Shown in pieces: positions 1 to 11,400 of a stretch of 26,648 bases of DNA (its first letter is position 1; the number at the start of each line of letters is the position of its first letter). The translations under genes were made by a program, and so were the position numbers. Source of the stretch: Mucidula mucida (lineage: Eukaryota; Basidiomycota; Agaricomycetes; Agaricales; Physalacriaceae); the NCBI GenBank assembly GCA_015501055.1, contig JADNYV010000468.1, forward strand, positions 1 through 26,648. The letters are read 5' to 3'. The notes under the pieces are model-generated. The model did no database searches, was not told the origin of the DNA, and worked only from the letters and a program-made list of their open reading frames with translations.

Positions 1-34
1 GCGAGGGCGGACAGCCTCGTCACCCTCGCCCCCT

Positions 35-975
35 ATGGACTTGCAAAAACTAGATGAACTCGTCTTGTATCTGCAGGCCCATGCTATCGAGACCTCTACG
101 CGTATCAACTACTCTGCTGGGGCTAGAGATTACGCCCGCTTCTGTAAAGCACACAATCTGTCTCTGGATCCTACTCCAGAGACTCTAGCACGTTACATTG
201 CATACACGTCCCAATTCATTGGCTCTGCTCCTAAATACTTAACCGGGGCTAAGCACTTCCTCAATGACCTTTATCCTCACTTTGGTGACGCTCGTGCTTC
301 AGCGCTTGTTCAAGCCGCTATCCGTGGGTCAAAGAAGGTCCAGGCAGATCCTATAGCTAGGAAGCCCCCTCTGCGACTTCATCACCTTCAGCTCTTTGTG
401 GACGTCGCAAACCAGACCCACAAGTATGATGACTTTCTCTTTGCTACAATCATGTCATGCGGCTTCTATGCTGTTCACCGGATGGGAGAGCTGGTGCAGC
501 CTAATCAGAAGAAGCTATGTGATTGGAAGAAGATCATCAAGCGTGCCAGCCTCACATTTGAGACTGGGTATGCAGGCTATTGCTTGCCTTACCATAAGAG
601 CAATCCCTTCTATCAGGGCACTGACATACTGTTTACCTCTCAGACTGTGGCTGATCCTATCACCCTTCTGAAGCAGTATGTCCACCGCAGAGACAAGCTG
701 CATGGTGCTCGAGCGGCTCTCTTCATACGTGAAGATGGCATTGTACCAACTAGATCCTGGTTTGAGTCCAAGTTCTTTGCGCTGGTGAGCAAAGACTTTG
801 GTGGTCACTCGGTTCGTTCTGGGGTATAACACACTATGCATCCCTTGGACTCTCTGAGACCATACTCCAAGCCCTAGGCCGTTGGTCATCCTCTGCGTGG
901 AAGATCTATATACGTGACCATCCTGCAGTACGTGCCGCTCAGCAGCTAGCAGTTCAAAATATAACCTCTACTTAA
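35..975 (+). pseudogene. Tyrosine recombinase (YR) of Ngaro-like retroelement, copy A, frameshifted
   Basis: YR modules of DIRS-order elements integrate the double-stranded circular DNA copy of the retroelement without a target duplication. The reading frame begins MDLQKLDELVLYLQ at base 35 and is open to 829. It shows an N-terminal core-binding region, the first catalytic arginine in GFYAVHRMGEL, and the HxxR box in GGHSVRSG. A run of five G in the copy at 4656-5650 is four G here (about 823-826), so the frame stops right after HxxR. The catalytic tyrosine segment (WKIYIRDHP, bases about 898-925) lies in another frame, up to a TAA at 973-975. As written the product lacks the nucleophile and should be inactive. 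The 5' side is cut by the window edge; the RNase H end that would precede it is missing. Identity as a YR is secure; the Ngaro label is inferred from module order in the other copies. Confidence 0.85.
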
Positions 976-1140
976 AAAACCTCCCTCATCTCGCGTTTCG
1001 TAAACATCCTTTTGCACCTCCATCCACCCCTCCACTACACACACACACATAGCATAGTAGGCACTTTACGATACACTAAATTGATGGGGCCCTCGGGGTC
1101 CAGTTTTGACCTAACCTTGTGTGATCTAACAAGCATAGGG
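976..1140 (+). repeat. Right terminal (3') region of retroelement copy A
   Basis: These roughly 165 bases after the YR stop are nearly identical to 5651-5816. They contain a short CA run (about 1039-1049), the hexamer GTAAAC (1000-1005) and the segment GGGGCCCTCGGGGTCC. Similarity between the two tails ends around ATAGGCCC, which I take as the element's right end. Here the tail abuts directly, with at most a few unassigned bases, an inverted RT fragment. In Ngaro elements this region should hold the B1-A2-B2 part of split direct repeats; I could not match it to the left terminus, so that repeat plan is not demonstrated. Confidence 0.65.
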
Positions 1141-1655
1141 CCCAGACAAACATGGGTGACAGGCGCATTCCAGGCAAGAGCTTAAAGCCTTCTGGAAGCG
1201 CAGGGGACCACGGCCAGCAGCAACTTCTTGATCTCGCTGTTTGCCAGCTCAACAAGATCGCACTCCTCAGTAGAGTAGTTGTCTCTAATCTTGTCTCTGA
1301 GGTGCGCTTCCCACTGACCATCGTGTAAAGGCCAGAACCCTTCACGGAGTGAGCGGATGATAGAGCTCACAAAGGGCTGATTGGGATGTTTGGCAAGAAG
1401 CCGCTCAAAGCGGTCAATGTCGATAGGTGTGCTGACCTTGATGTAGTCAGCTACTGCAGCAAGAGACTGCTGGATGGAGGAGTCGTTGAGAATTTGCTGA
1501 GGAGGTAAAGGAAGCGGAGGAGCAGTGTAAGTGGAAGAGATGCTCGAAGGCGTTTTAGATTGTGATAGTACATTGGTAGTAAATACATAACCGCGCTTAA
1601 AGCGTGGTGGTGGTGGTACAGCGTCTGATTCACGCTTCAACGACTTAGGCTTCAT
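1141..1655 (-). pseudogene. N-terminal fragment of RT ORF, copy B (inverted part)
   Basis: Read on the minus strand this matches the start of the RT-RNase H frame of the copy at 24725-25245: the ATG overlapping the gag stop, a Pro/Ser-rich linker, then the region leading to the first RT motif (LPGMRLSPMF). It ends before the catalytic RT motifs, at the junction with the upstream tail near 1141. Compared with the plus copy it has single-base deletions near 1243 (GCGCAG to GCCAG) and near 1203, and loses about three bases near 1146. It cannot encode a functional RT. Confidence 0.75.
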
Positions 1656-2995
1656 CAGCGCCGCCTGAACTCGCTCCTGAACGAGCGACTGCTCGTTTGG
1701 CTTCGAGGAGGATGAGGCAGGCTGGTTGGCTCTTGGCTGTGTGCTTTCCTCCGCACTCACTGCAAGAACCGTGAAGACGGCCTGCGGAGCACGGAGATGA
1801 GCATTTACCCAGATTCCAATTCTGGCAAACAAGCGACGACGTGTCGCAGACTGTGAGCTGCCAGAGTCAGAGGACCGCTTGCGAGGATTTGCTCCCTCAG
1901 AGGTGCGCAACATCTCAGAGAGAAGAGGAAGCTGGAGCGCAGTGCGATCATCGAGATGGAAAGGAGAGTTAGCATAGCGAATGCGAGTCTCCTTATCACA
2001 GCGAATAGGGAACGCTGGATTCGAGGGTGTAGCGCGAAACAGCTCAATGATGAGCGCGCGGTAACCCCGGAGTTCGTCCTTGCGGTGAGGGTAGATGAGC
2101 CCAACACCGGTGGCATACGCATCGAAGACGCGTGTCCACTCGGACTCTTGGGTGAGGGTGCGGCGAGCAGTGGACTGGTCCTTGCGCATGATGACGTAGC
2201 CACCGGCAAAGTCCTTGGTGTCCTCCTGCTGATTTGTGCCAGAGTGAATGGAGGCAAAGAGCTTCTCAAAATCCACATACTGCTCCAGCACAATGGAGCG
2301 CCAGAAGGAGCGCGCAAATGGATCATGGAGTGACTGCATCTGACACGCATTGATAATAGCGTGATGTCCTTCTCAGTAGTGAGGAGACGTCGAATGCGCT
2401 GAGTCTCCTCGATATGAGGAGTGAGGTTGGAGGGAGCTGCAAGCTGCGCAAGATGCGGAGCTGCAGCGAGGACTGAAGCAGAGATGCCGGACGGAGTAGA
2501 CTCTGCTCCAAGGAGCCTAGAGAGCAACGAAGCTGATAACGGACCAGCCACGGGTCCGGCGGCTGAAGCGGGCTGCGCGGCAGGCGCTGTAGCAGCAGCA
2601 GCATCGAGCTGCGCTGCGAACGCGGCCCAAGCGGCCTCTTCAACGGCACGTCTTCGCGCCTCTTCATCCAGCTCTCGTTGGAATGTAGCATCGCGCTCAG
2701 GAGTCCTATCGTGCTCGGGAGCCTTGTCCGGCTTCTTGCGCTGTTCAATGATTTGGGCGACTTGTTCGATATAGTCGTCCATTTCGCCAGCAGACGCGCC
2801 GGTTTTGCGGGCAAGCTGCAAGAACTCGCCTTGGGATTTGATAGACCCATCCGCAAACCGCTTGACAAGGTCCTGAAGCTGCTCAGCGCGCAAGCGAATC
2901 GCTTCGCGCTCGTCTGGATCCTGATCATAGGGCGAATGGGGGCGAGGAGGTGAATGATTGCGAGAGATACCATCGAGCTCGTCAACATCAGACAT
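1645..2995 (-). pseudogene. gag-like ORF of Ngaro-like element, copy B, frameshifted
   Basis: The frame starts at an ATG at 2995 (MSDVDELDGISRNHSPPRPH) and its stop codon lies at 1645-1647. It has an acidic, charged N-terminal half (DPDEREAIRLRAEQLQDL), an Ala-rich linker, a conserved domain around MQSLHDPFARSFWRS, and a C-terminal Cys/His cluster. Against the other copies it has a one-base deletion near 2360 (AGCGTTGATG to AGCGTGATG). A second one near 1831, inside the zinc-finger region, shifts the frame into that of the following RT so that one open stretch runs from 2339 to 1182. Such proteins are presumed nucleocapsid-like RNA binders; that role is inferred from position and zinc ligands. 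Confidence 0.8.
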
Positions 2996-4253
2996 GATCC
3001 GCTTCCTGGTTCAGGAACGTTGTCAGCAGAATGTGCACCTAAGGCTGTCTGCGCAGGCTTCTCGCCCTCTTGCTGCCTTTTGGCCAGTCTAACACTCAGA
3101 ACGCGAATGCCCTCGCAAAGAGAACACCCAGGTTGTAAGCGAATAGAGGGCGCCTGAGCTGGGTACCGACCGATCCTTAACCAAGCCTATCGAACACTCA
3201 GAGAGCGAACTCGTCTATCAATCAGCGCCCTGATTTACACTCCTTGGTAGGAGTCAGGCACACGCTGTACAACCGGGTGTTGAACCGGTCGCAAGCACAG
3301 GTTGAGCTGTACCACTGATCGACGATGACAAGGAAGTACAAGGAGGATACCGAGTCCAGGGAGGTATAGCACGCTGAGCGGAGTATTGAGCTCGATAAGC
3401 GGTGGTGAGCCGCTTGGAGAGGGATGTGTGGTGTAGCCACAGGGAAAGGACGCAAAAATGCGGAGCTAACTGTGACCAGATAACACAGGTTAGCTGGAGG
3501 GATGAGAGGGTGCAGAGAGCGCACCTGTGACCAGATAGCCCACAGAATGTCCTTGAGAAGGAGTCCTTTGGAAAGGAATGGGTATCTGGGCACAAAATGG
3601 GCATCAGCTCTGAAGAGCTGGATGTGAGACATTGGCACATACTGGAAGCAGGGAGAGCAGCGGGAGCGCTAGCGCTCTGGGGCCGGAGCGGACACTTCCA
3701 ATAGGGTTCTAGGGTGCCAGTACATCAGTCCTGAGCAGGAGGACCGAGTAGAGCGAGTGGTGCTTGCCTGGGAGAGCAAAAGTGCGAATTCCCTCAAAAT
3801 GGGCACTTTGGACCTGTCTGGACTGGTTTTGGGCTGGGTAGGCGGCTTCAGACAGTGCTCTAGAGGTGTATGGCATCAGTCCTGAGCAAGAGGACTGGAG
3901 GAATCACAAACTGCTTGTCTCTGTGAGATGATGATGGTAAGAGACAAAGAGGCAGAGTGTGTGGACTCTTGCTTAAACCTCCCAGGGCGCCCTGTGAGTG
4001 GCCTCTGTTGTTACTACAACACCAGACACAGGCTGGGTAAGTCCAGGAAGAGCCCAGAGAGTGGGCTGGCTGCAGTAGGAGCAGCAGAGAGCGAACATGA
4101 TCCAGCTTTGGAGTGAAATGAGTGTTTGACTTGATTTAAGCTGTCTCATTGAACTCCTTGAGTAGGAAGTTGGGTAAAGGGGTAAGGTGGGGTGTGGAGT
4201 GTGCAGAGGCCTCTGAAAACGCTCCCTACCCTCGGAATCCGCGTTTACATCGA
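2996..4253 (-). repeat. 5' leader / left terminal region of retroelement, copy B
   Basis: This 1.26 kb non-gag segment is shared with 16743-22038 (copy C, split by the MULE) and 22094-23382 (copy D, opposite strand). On the minus strand it begins with the terminus TCGATGTAAACGCGG at 4253, which is identical at three junctions in the window. It contains CAGAGGCCTCTG near the terminus, the 14 bp palindrome GAGCGCTAGCGCTC (3664-3677) and GCTCAGGACTGATG-type repeats. It also has a 138-codon minus-strand ORF (3222-3638) whose counterpart in copy D is 139 codons. It should carry the element promoter; I see no clear TATA box. Confidence 0.7.
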
Positions 4254-4674
4254 CCTCGCTTTCGTCTATGCTGGGAATGGCTTTAGCTATCAACTCCGAA
4301 CCATCACCGGAGTTGACACCTTCTTTAGGGAGCTTGTAGCTATTCTTTGCGCTGTTCATGATGCTGCCTCTCATCCCTCTCCGCCTCGCAGGCTGTTAAT
4401 CCATTCTGACAGTCTGGACTCCGTCTCAGTGTTTAACACTTTGGCTGCTTCACAGTCAAGTCACAATGCTGTTCTGCTTGCCATTGCTGATATTGTCCTG
4501 CGCACCGGCATTGATGTTCGTGTGCGGCACATCCGCGGGGTCGACAATGTGATGGCAGACATGTTGTCCCGCCTACTGTTCTCTGACTTTCAGAAACAGT
4601 TCCCCTCCTACCGCGTCCGCACTATGGAGCCACCTCGTGAGCTCCTACCGGCGCGATGGAGAGAGTGCTTTTAG
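4254..4674 (+). pseudogene. RNase H C-terminal fragment of RT-RNase H ORF, copy B (3' part)
   Basis: The sequence resumes inside RNase H, just after the first catalytic Asp, at the equivalent of base 26142 of copy D, and is joined directly to the inverted element terminus. It keeps the Glu in FFRELVAILCAV, the Asp in IHSDSLDS and the final Asp region NVMADMLSR, and ends at the normal stop 4672-4674. RT and the beginning of RNase H are missing, so it is a relic. It is useful because it keeps the last stretch in frame, whereas copy D is frameshifted at the same place. Confidence 0.8.
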
Positions 4675-5650
4675 AGGCATTGGGCGAGGGCGGACAGCCT
4701 CGTCACCCTCGCCCACCTATGGACTTGCAAAAACTAGATGAACTCGTCTTGTATCTGCAGGCCCATGCTATCGAGACCTCTACGCGTATCAACTACTCTA
4801 CTGGGGCTAGAGATTACGCCCGCTTCTGTAAAGCACACAATCTGTCTCTGGATCCTACTCCAGAGACTCTAGCACGTTACATTGCATACACGTCCCAATT
4901 CATTGGCTCTGCTCCTAAATACTTAACTGGGGCTAAGCACTTCTTTATCCTCACTTTGGTGACGCTTGTGCTTCAGCGCTTGTTCAAGCCGCTATTCGTG
5001 GGTTGAAGAAGGTCCGGGCAGATCCTATAGCTAGAAAGCCCCCTCTTCGACTCCATCACCTTCAGCTCTTTGTGGATATCGCAAATCACACCCACAAGTA
5101 TGATGACTTTCTCTTTGCTACAATCATGTCATGCGGCTTCTATGCTGTTCACCGGATGGGAGAGCTGGTGCAGCCTAATCAGAAGAAGCTATGTGATTGG
5201 AAGAAGATCATCAAGCGTGCCAGCCTCACATTTGAGACTGGATATGCAGGCTATCGCTTGCCTTACCATAAGAGCGATCCCTTCTATCAGGGCACTGACA
5301 TACTGTTTACCTCTCAGACTGTGGCTGATCCTATCACCGTTCTGAAGCAGTATGTCCACCGCAGAGACAAGCTGCATGGTGCTCGAGCGGCTCTCTTCAT
5401 ACGTGAAGATGGCATTGTACCAACTAGATCCTGGTTTGAGTCCAAGTTCTTTGCGCTGGTGAGCAAAGACTTTGGTGGTCACTCGGTTCGTTCTGGGGGT
5501 ATAACACACTATGCATCCCTTGGACTCTCTGAGACCATACTCCAAGCCCTAGGCCGTTGGTCATCCTCTGCGTGGAAGATCTATATACGTGACCATCCTG
5601 CAGTACGTGCCGCTCAGCAATTAGCAGTTCAAAATAAAACCTCTACTTAA
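4656..5650 (+). pseudogene. Tyrosine recombinase (YR), copy B, 10-base deletion
   Basis: There are two candidate starts. An ATG at 4656 overlaps the RNase H stop by 19 nt and adds about 21 residues; an ATG at 4719 gives the MDLQKL start. A 10 nt deletion relative to copy A (near 4944) shifts the frame to a stop at 5004-5006. From 5003 the correct frame is open again to the TAA at 5648-5650. That part holds all catalytic boxes: Arg in YAVHRMGEL, HxxR in GGHSVRSGG, GRW, and the presumed nucleophile Tyr in WKIYIRDHP. The full protein would be about 313 residues from the downstream start. Only the N-terminal DNA-binding half is disrupted, so the catalytic domain could in principle still be translated from the Met at 5003. 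Confidence 0.85.
4682..4714 (+). promoter_or_regulatory. Hairpin between RNase H stop and YR start
   Basis: A perfect 9 bp stem GGGCGAGGG / CCCTCGCCC (4682-4690 and 4706-4714) encloses a 15 nt loop. It sits between the two possible YR start codons (4656 and 4719). It is repeated at 26569-26601 in copy D, and copy A starts inside it at base 1. A role in reinitiation or start selection is inferred. Confidence 0.5.
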
Positions 5651-5816
5651 AAACCTCCCTCATCTCGCGTTTCGTAAACATCCTTTTGCACCTCCATCCA
5701 CCCCTCCACTACACACACACACATAGCATAGTAGGCACTTTACGATACGCTGAATTGATGGGGCCCTCGGGGTCCAGTTTTGACCTAACCTTGTGTGATC
5801 TAACAAGGATAGGCCC
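5651..5816 (+). repeat. Right terminal (3') region of retroelement, copy B
   Basis: Nearly identical to 976-1140, with the same CA run, GTAAAC (5674-5679) and GGGGCCCTCGGGGTCC. The last shared bases are ATAGGCCC. Immediately after, composition drops to strongly AT-rich unique sequence, so this is probably the true right end of an inserted element. No target duplication is expected for YR integration and none is seen. Confidence 0.65.
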
Positions 5817-8404
5817 ACATATATTGCAGTATACACTTTCATAAATATTGGATTCCTCTTTCCATTTTACACATTATTTGTTATATAGTTACCTTTACCC
5901 CTTTGCCCCAACACAGCTTCCAATGCTAATTATGCTCCATCTAATTTTTTGTTTCTACAATTTATACTTTTTATATTAAATAAAAATGCTTAGAATTCTT
6001 ATTTACATAATTATCCAGATCAAGACTTTATCAACATATTAATCTACATAATATATTATAATGTCAAGCTTGGGTTTGAGGGCAATTGTATCTTATTTTA
6101 ATTATATCCTAATCTTTGTTTTGCTGCACCTTCTTAACATTAATACAAACATTGCTATTTAACTTGCCGCTGGTTACATATATAAACCATTTAACTTACC
6201 ACCTCTTTCACAATTTTGCTGTTCTCTGCAGAATGCTATTATTTGGAAGCATTAAGCTAAAGTCCGCCGCCTCTTTTACCTCTTATAATTGTATAAAACT
6301 TTAGTAAACAATGACATTCCTAACTCAAAAGCTATAATCACTTACAAGATATTTACTATTGTTATAAAGAATCTTATTGCCTCTGAGCTAGAATTTATCA
6401 ATACTTAAACTTAATCTTAAGTAAGCCTTTTATTATATCTCCATACAACTCAAAGACTGGCCTCTTTTTCACCTTATTTGAGCTGATAAATTCTATTATA
6501 AATTGATTTTGTGCTTTGGTCTTTGTTCTACATCTTACATCTTAAATCTTTTTAATAAAGCTTTGCATTAAATAATCCAGTGTCACATTCTTGTGCATAT
6601 CTGCCACTACCTCAAGAATTTCTTAGTATTTTTTGCATTTGAACAACCTATGAATCTTATAACACACACACTTAATTAAATACTAGCTTTAGGCAAGCAA
6701 TTAAGTCTTTATTTTTATCTCTTAAAAGTAGAAAGTCCCTCAGAGGTCATGACTTATTTTGATATTATTTATGATTCCTTTAAATGAAGGCACACCTTCT
6801 AAAGAATGAACTCACTGATCTTTAAAATTTGCTGACAATATGAAAAGCTATACTTGACTGCTTTTTTGCAATCTTAACAAACTTATAGATTACTTGTAAT
6901 TCTGCTTATAAATTATTCTATACTTTTGTACATTCATTTGCTTAATTCACTCTTTCTTATTATTATTCCACATTTCATTTATCTGTTGTGACATTTGTTA
7001 ATTTGTTTGCATCAATATTAAGTGGTGACCCAATGTTGTGCTGTAATAGGATAATGAAACCATGTTCATTTTCTTACATTAAAATAAAAGGTTATTTCCA
7101 TTTATATAAATATATATAGTATTAAAAGATTTGACGAGATCTTTGCATTACACTGGTTTACAGTGCAAGACCCCTCATCACATTTGGCATCTGCACATTT
7201 AAGTGAAGGAAATGTTTACAGCATTTTATGCTATTCTGTATTGAGATTATAATTTTCAATATAAATATATAATTTCTCATATTGATAACCAAGTAGTTTA
7301 TTAAGTACTTAATAATTACTTAATTCAATACAACACCATACTGTGATAACTCTAATAGTTTTTTAACTCAGCATATAATCTCAACTTTGCTTTTTATTTC
7401 ATTTAATTATTTTCTTTTAATAACACACTTGCTAATGCTGCTTCTTATTTTTATATACTTATTTATTTCAATTGACTTTTCATTTTAACTCAAAGTCCTC
7501 TTTTAAAGATCTTTAAACTAATAATATTACTAACATACATATTTTACTGCACCTATAATATTTTACCTTTGATATAAACTTTTATTTAGTACATAAACAA
7601 CATACTTTACTAGTCAAAGGTTATTTATTAACTATGTTTATTCAGTTTCACAATTTTTATAATAGCAATAAATGCTTTCTTTCTATATTATAAAAAGTTG
7701 TTATGCAATAAATTCTGTCTCTTAGTTCTTATATTGAATTCAAAACTATTAAGATATATACCACCTATATTAAGCCTATATATATCAATTTTAACTTTTT
7801 GTTCTTTATTATTAACTCTTCTTTTATTTAGCCATTTAAAGGTAGTATTAAATGTTATCAAAATAAACATAACAAAAAGCTAAAATAACTTATAACTCTT
7901 TCTCTCTTGTAAGATTTTCTTATACAGCTCAAACTCAAATCTTAATCCAGCAATAAAATCATTTATACGGCATTTTGTGTTGCATTTATTAGTCTTTTAA
8001 GTTGTCATAAGTTTATTCTTTGAAGTTAATAACATAGTGTTTAATTCAGCAATATAGTTTTTTAGGTCTCAACACAATTTATATCATTTTATTAGTATGC
8101 CACATCTGTGGGTACATACTGGTGGTGTGGGCAAATAGCGATACCAATATTGGTTATATTAGTAATTACTCTAATGCAGTTGATGATGTTACCAAAAGCT
8201 ATACCCCTCCTCTCTTCTTGATATGCGCCGCACTGCAAATTGTGTATCCTGTCTAAACATGCCCTCTACCTATCCTCTATCTTAGATTCAACAATATCTT
8301 TTAGATCCTCCAATTCTGCTAGTTTAAAGTTCGCTCAATTCATTCCATATTCTATCACATCACCTACTTTGTGCAATGCCTTCATACCACCCACTTTCGC
8401 CGTA
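5817..8404. other. AT-rich stretch without recognisable gene
   Basis: About 2.6 kb of strongly AT-rich DNA with short T/A runs and no open frame above about 62 codons. I recognise no protein motif, RNA gene or terminal repeat. Its composition matches the pseudogene that follows, so it may be older, mutationally decayed repeat DNA, but nothing in it proves this. Confidence 0.6.
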
Positions 8405-11400
8405 ATGTCTGCACCAACTTCCATTAATGAAATCTTAGTTTTGCCTCATCCTTGCGGTTAACCAAAGGGATTCAAGAATAAGGAGAAGACCGTGCTGACT
8501 GCCTTTCACAGCCTTAGCAACGCAGAGGAACAGTCTATGTGTTCAGTTGGCCAGCCCAAAAGGTCTGGATATTAACAGATTGCACAGAGGGAGGCATTGA
8601 GAAGCCAAAGAGAGCGAGGGCGCATTATTTCTGGATTGGTGTAATTTTCTTCCTCTTCTCAAAGAATGATATACTTATTTTTGCCAGCACGTTTCCGGTA
8701 CTGGTTCAAGTGTTGCTTCTGGTAGTGGAACTATGAATCTGTGCCACCCTTTAATGACCTTCACCCCCACCACTTCCAATCCTACTGTTGCCTCCACCCT
8801 TGCTTCTGCACCGTCCTCGTTTGATACTAACAATAAATCGTTTCCAACTATATCTTTAACGTTCTCACAATATCCTTATCTACATCTATTTCTCTGAATG
8901 TACCCATTCCATCACCATCACGCTCCGTGCTTTCAAGCACTCAGCGGATTGTTGAGGCAAAAGCCGATCCTATATCCACTCATCCCTTACCCTCCTCCCA
9001 AACCATTTGTGATGATCCTTTCTCCAAACTGAATAATTGTGATGATGACTATGATCATTTAGATTTGTTCATTGCTGAAGAATTAGGAGAGGACAATTAA
9101 AGCAATGATAAAGATGACGCGCTCACCTCGTTGTTGCAAAAAATCAATCAGCGTCCATATTTTGTTTGGTTTCAATGCTTTCTTAATAGGGCGTTGGCGC
9201 AGTTAGAGAAGGACTAATCTACACTATCCTGCATTTCTCATGTCTACTCTTCTGATATATTTTAGCTACCGTATTAATGTAATTTCTTTCATCTTAAACA
9301 CTTAAATATCTGTCCGCAAGATCTCTTCATTCCTACTTTCTTCATATGGGATCCTGCAGCTATTATGAGCACAGGCATTACATGTCCTTCTTATAATATT
9401 TATTTGACACGCAATGGGGTTGTCAAACGTCCGCAATGTATTGTCAATATTGACAAGACATTCTGGATTATTGGTTACAGCTATGTTTACAGATCATGCA
9501 AGCTTAAGCTATGCAGTTGAGATAAACATGTACTGAAGAAGTTGTTACAACCACTTGCTGCAGAGTTTCCGGCATGTTTAATGTAACAGTTAGATCTTTC
9601 AATACGTGTATTAGGAGTTGTCTGTTCTTATATTCAGAATAGTATAGGTGCCCATCAAGTTGCAGACACGTTCAGAATGCAGTACCTGAAGCAATATGAC
9701 AAGCTGCATGTGTGTTACCTCCATACTCAAATGGCCTGTATGAATCTTTCTAACAAGACATACAAACCTTTTCCTACTTTTAACGATAAAACAGACAAGG
9801 AATTTTATGGATTCATGCCCAGTGGACAATGATTTCGCAATGTTTATAATGCATTTATTAAATGCTTCAAACATGTATTTAATCAACATACAGCCATGCT
9901 CTTGACACTTGTCTGTACCATTGATCACAGTCACCAAGTATGTTATTTTTTTGATATCAAAACAATTTTTCTAACGAATTGAGTTTAGCTTGCCAAACAT
10001 ATTTTTAAACTTAATGGTATTTCAATATTCATGGTATTGTTGATTGTAATTAATAAGAAGAGCGAGATCCGGGTTTATGTCTTTGTTATAACAAAGTCTC
10101 ATTTGCAGTTTGAGAAGACACTAAAGAAAATGTCCAAGTTACTTTATCTCTACGGCCATCTTCTACACTGACAACATGTCGAACAAGTGAATGCTTGAAT
10201 TTATCTTCAAATCGCTTCTACAAAGTGTTGTAGCAGTGAAGAAGTATTTAAACCTTTCAAAATTCACTATTCCCTCTGACATAGTCACAACAACCATTCT
10301 TGATTCGATATTCGCAATCAACAATGCACTACAAGCGATTATAAGTGATCTTTATTCTAGCAACAGCAACCTCATTGTTGGATTTAACTTAAAATAGAAT
10401 ATTGAGATTTCTCAGCATGAACATGTTATTAGATATGGGTCAACAGCTGTCATTCAAATAGCCTTTAAGAATTAGATCTTTATTCTTCTTGTTTATTCTT
10501 TTTTATTACTATGCATGCTATATATATTCTGATTTGGATGTAGATCAATAAAATGCTTGTTACCAAGCATCTTCCACAGCAGCTTGTAAACTTCCTACGT
10601 GATGGTTAAATGTTTAAAGTTGGTTATTTTGTTAATGATAACCTTTGGCAATTAGCTTATGACCTTTTACAAAACTTATTTGTTGGTGGCTTAGAGCTTG
10701 GAGCCTTTGAAAAGAAATACTTTCTAATTTTTAGTTCAACAATCTCTCTTGCTGATCTCACAGCACAAATACTTAATCAATGTTTTCCAAAAAATATTGT
10801 AGAGCGAATCAGTAATAACTAATTCAATTATGATCAATTAAGTACGCTGCCTGTGACGTATATGTCTCGCTCTGTCTTTTCAACAAAATCAACAAAACTG
10901 TTGCACCTAAACCTCTTGAACCCTCAACAGTCTTCAGTATTTCTATTATTCTTTTAAGTAATGACAATGCAAAGACTGAATATTAACAGAAGCTTCAGCA
11001 GTAGGATATGTTAATAGAATTTATATTACATCTACTTATATTGTAATTCGAATAGATGAAGTGGTGGTGCCAAGAGTCATTATGACTCAACATTGTTGGC
11101 AGCCTCTAAACAAATTTGAAGCTATCCCATTTTATGCTGTATGTTATCAAAATTGTGTTTACATCGCCTTTATATCAATACCTGTTCAATTCCCATATTC
11201 TCCGTCATCGCATACCACCAATCATAGTGCTACTACTCCTATGGAAGTTGATCCAGACAATGAACCTGATAGTATTTCACTTAGTGATATGCTTTGTTTG
11301 GATTTTTGGATCTTGACTCAGAGTCTTCTTCTGTCCAGCAATAAATGAGTTTCGAGTCTATCTCAGATAGTGCAAAACTCACAATATTATATCTTGGTGA

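Noticed and set aside
976..1140. Inverted terminal similarity between the right tail (reverse complement GGATGTTTACGAAACGCG) and the left terminus (CGATGTAAACGCGG)
   Set aside because: Requires a 5 nt gap and is internal to the tail rather than at its end; too weak to call DIRS1-type inverted repeats.
3928..4116. 62-codon ORF antisense to the retroelement leader, found in all three copies (also 17650-17838 and 22232-22420)
   Set aside because: The copies are too similar for an open frame to mean selection, it is short, antisense and without a motif.
1..5816. LTR retrotransposon (Gypsy or Copia)
   Set aside because: There is RT and RNase H, but a tyrosine recombinase replaces protease and DDE integrase, and no long direct LTRs are visible.
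1141..5816. LINE-style twin priming as the cause of the inverted 5' part
   Set aside because: The geometry fits, but the element encodes a recombinase rather than an endonuclease, has no poly(A) tail and shows no target duplication.
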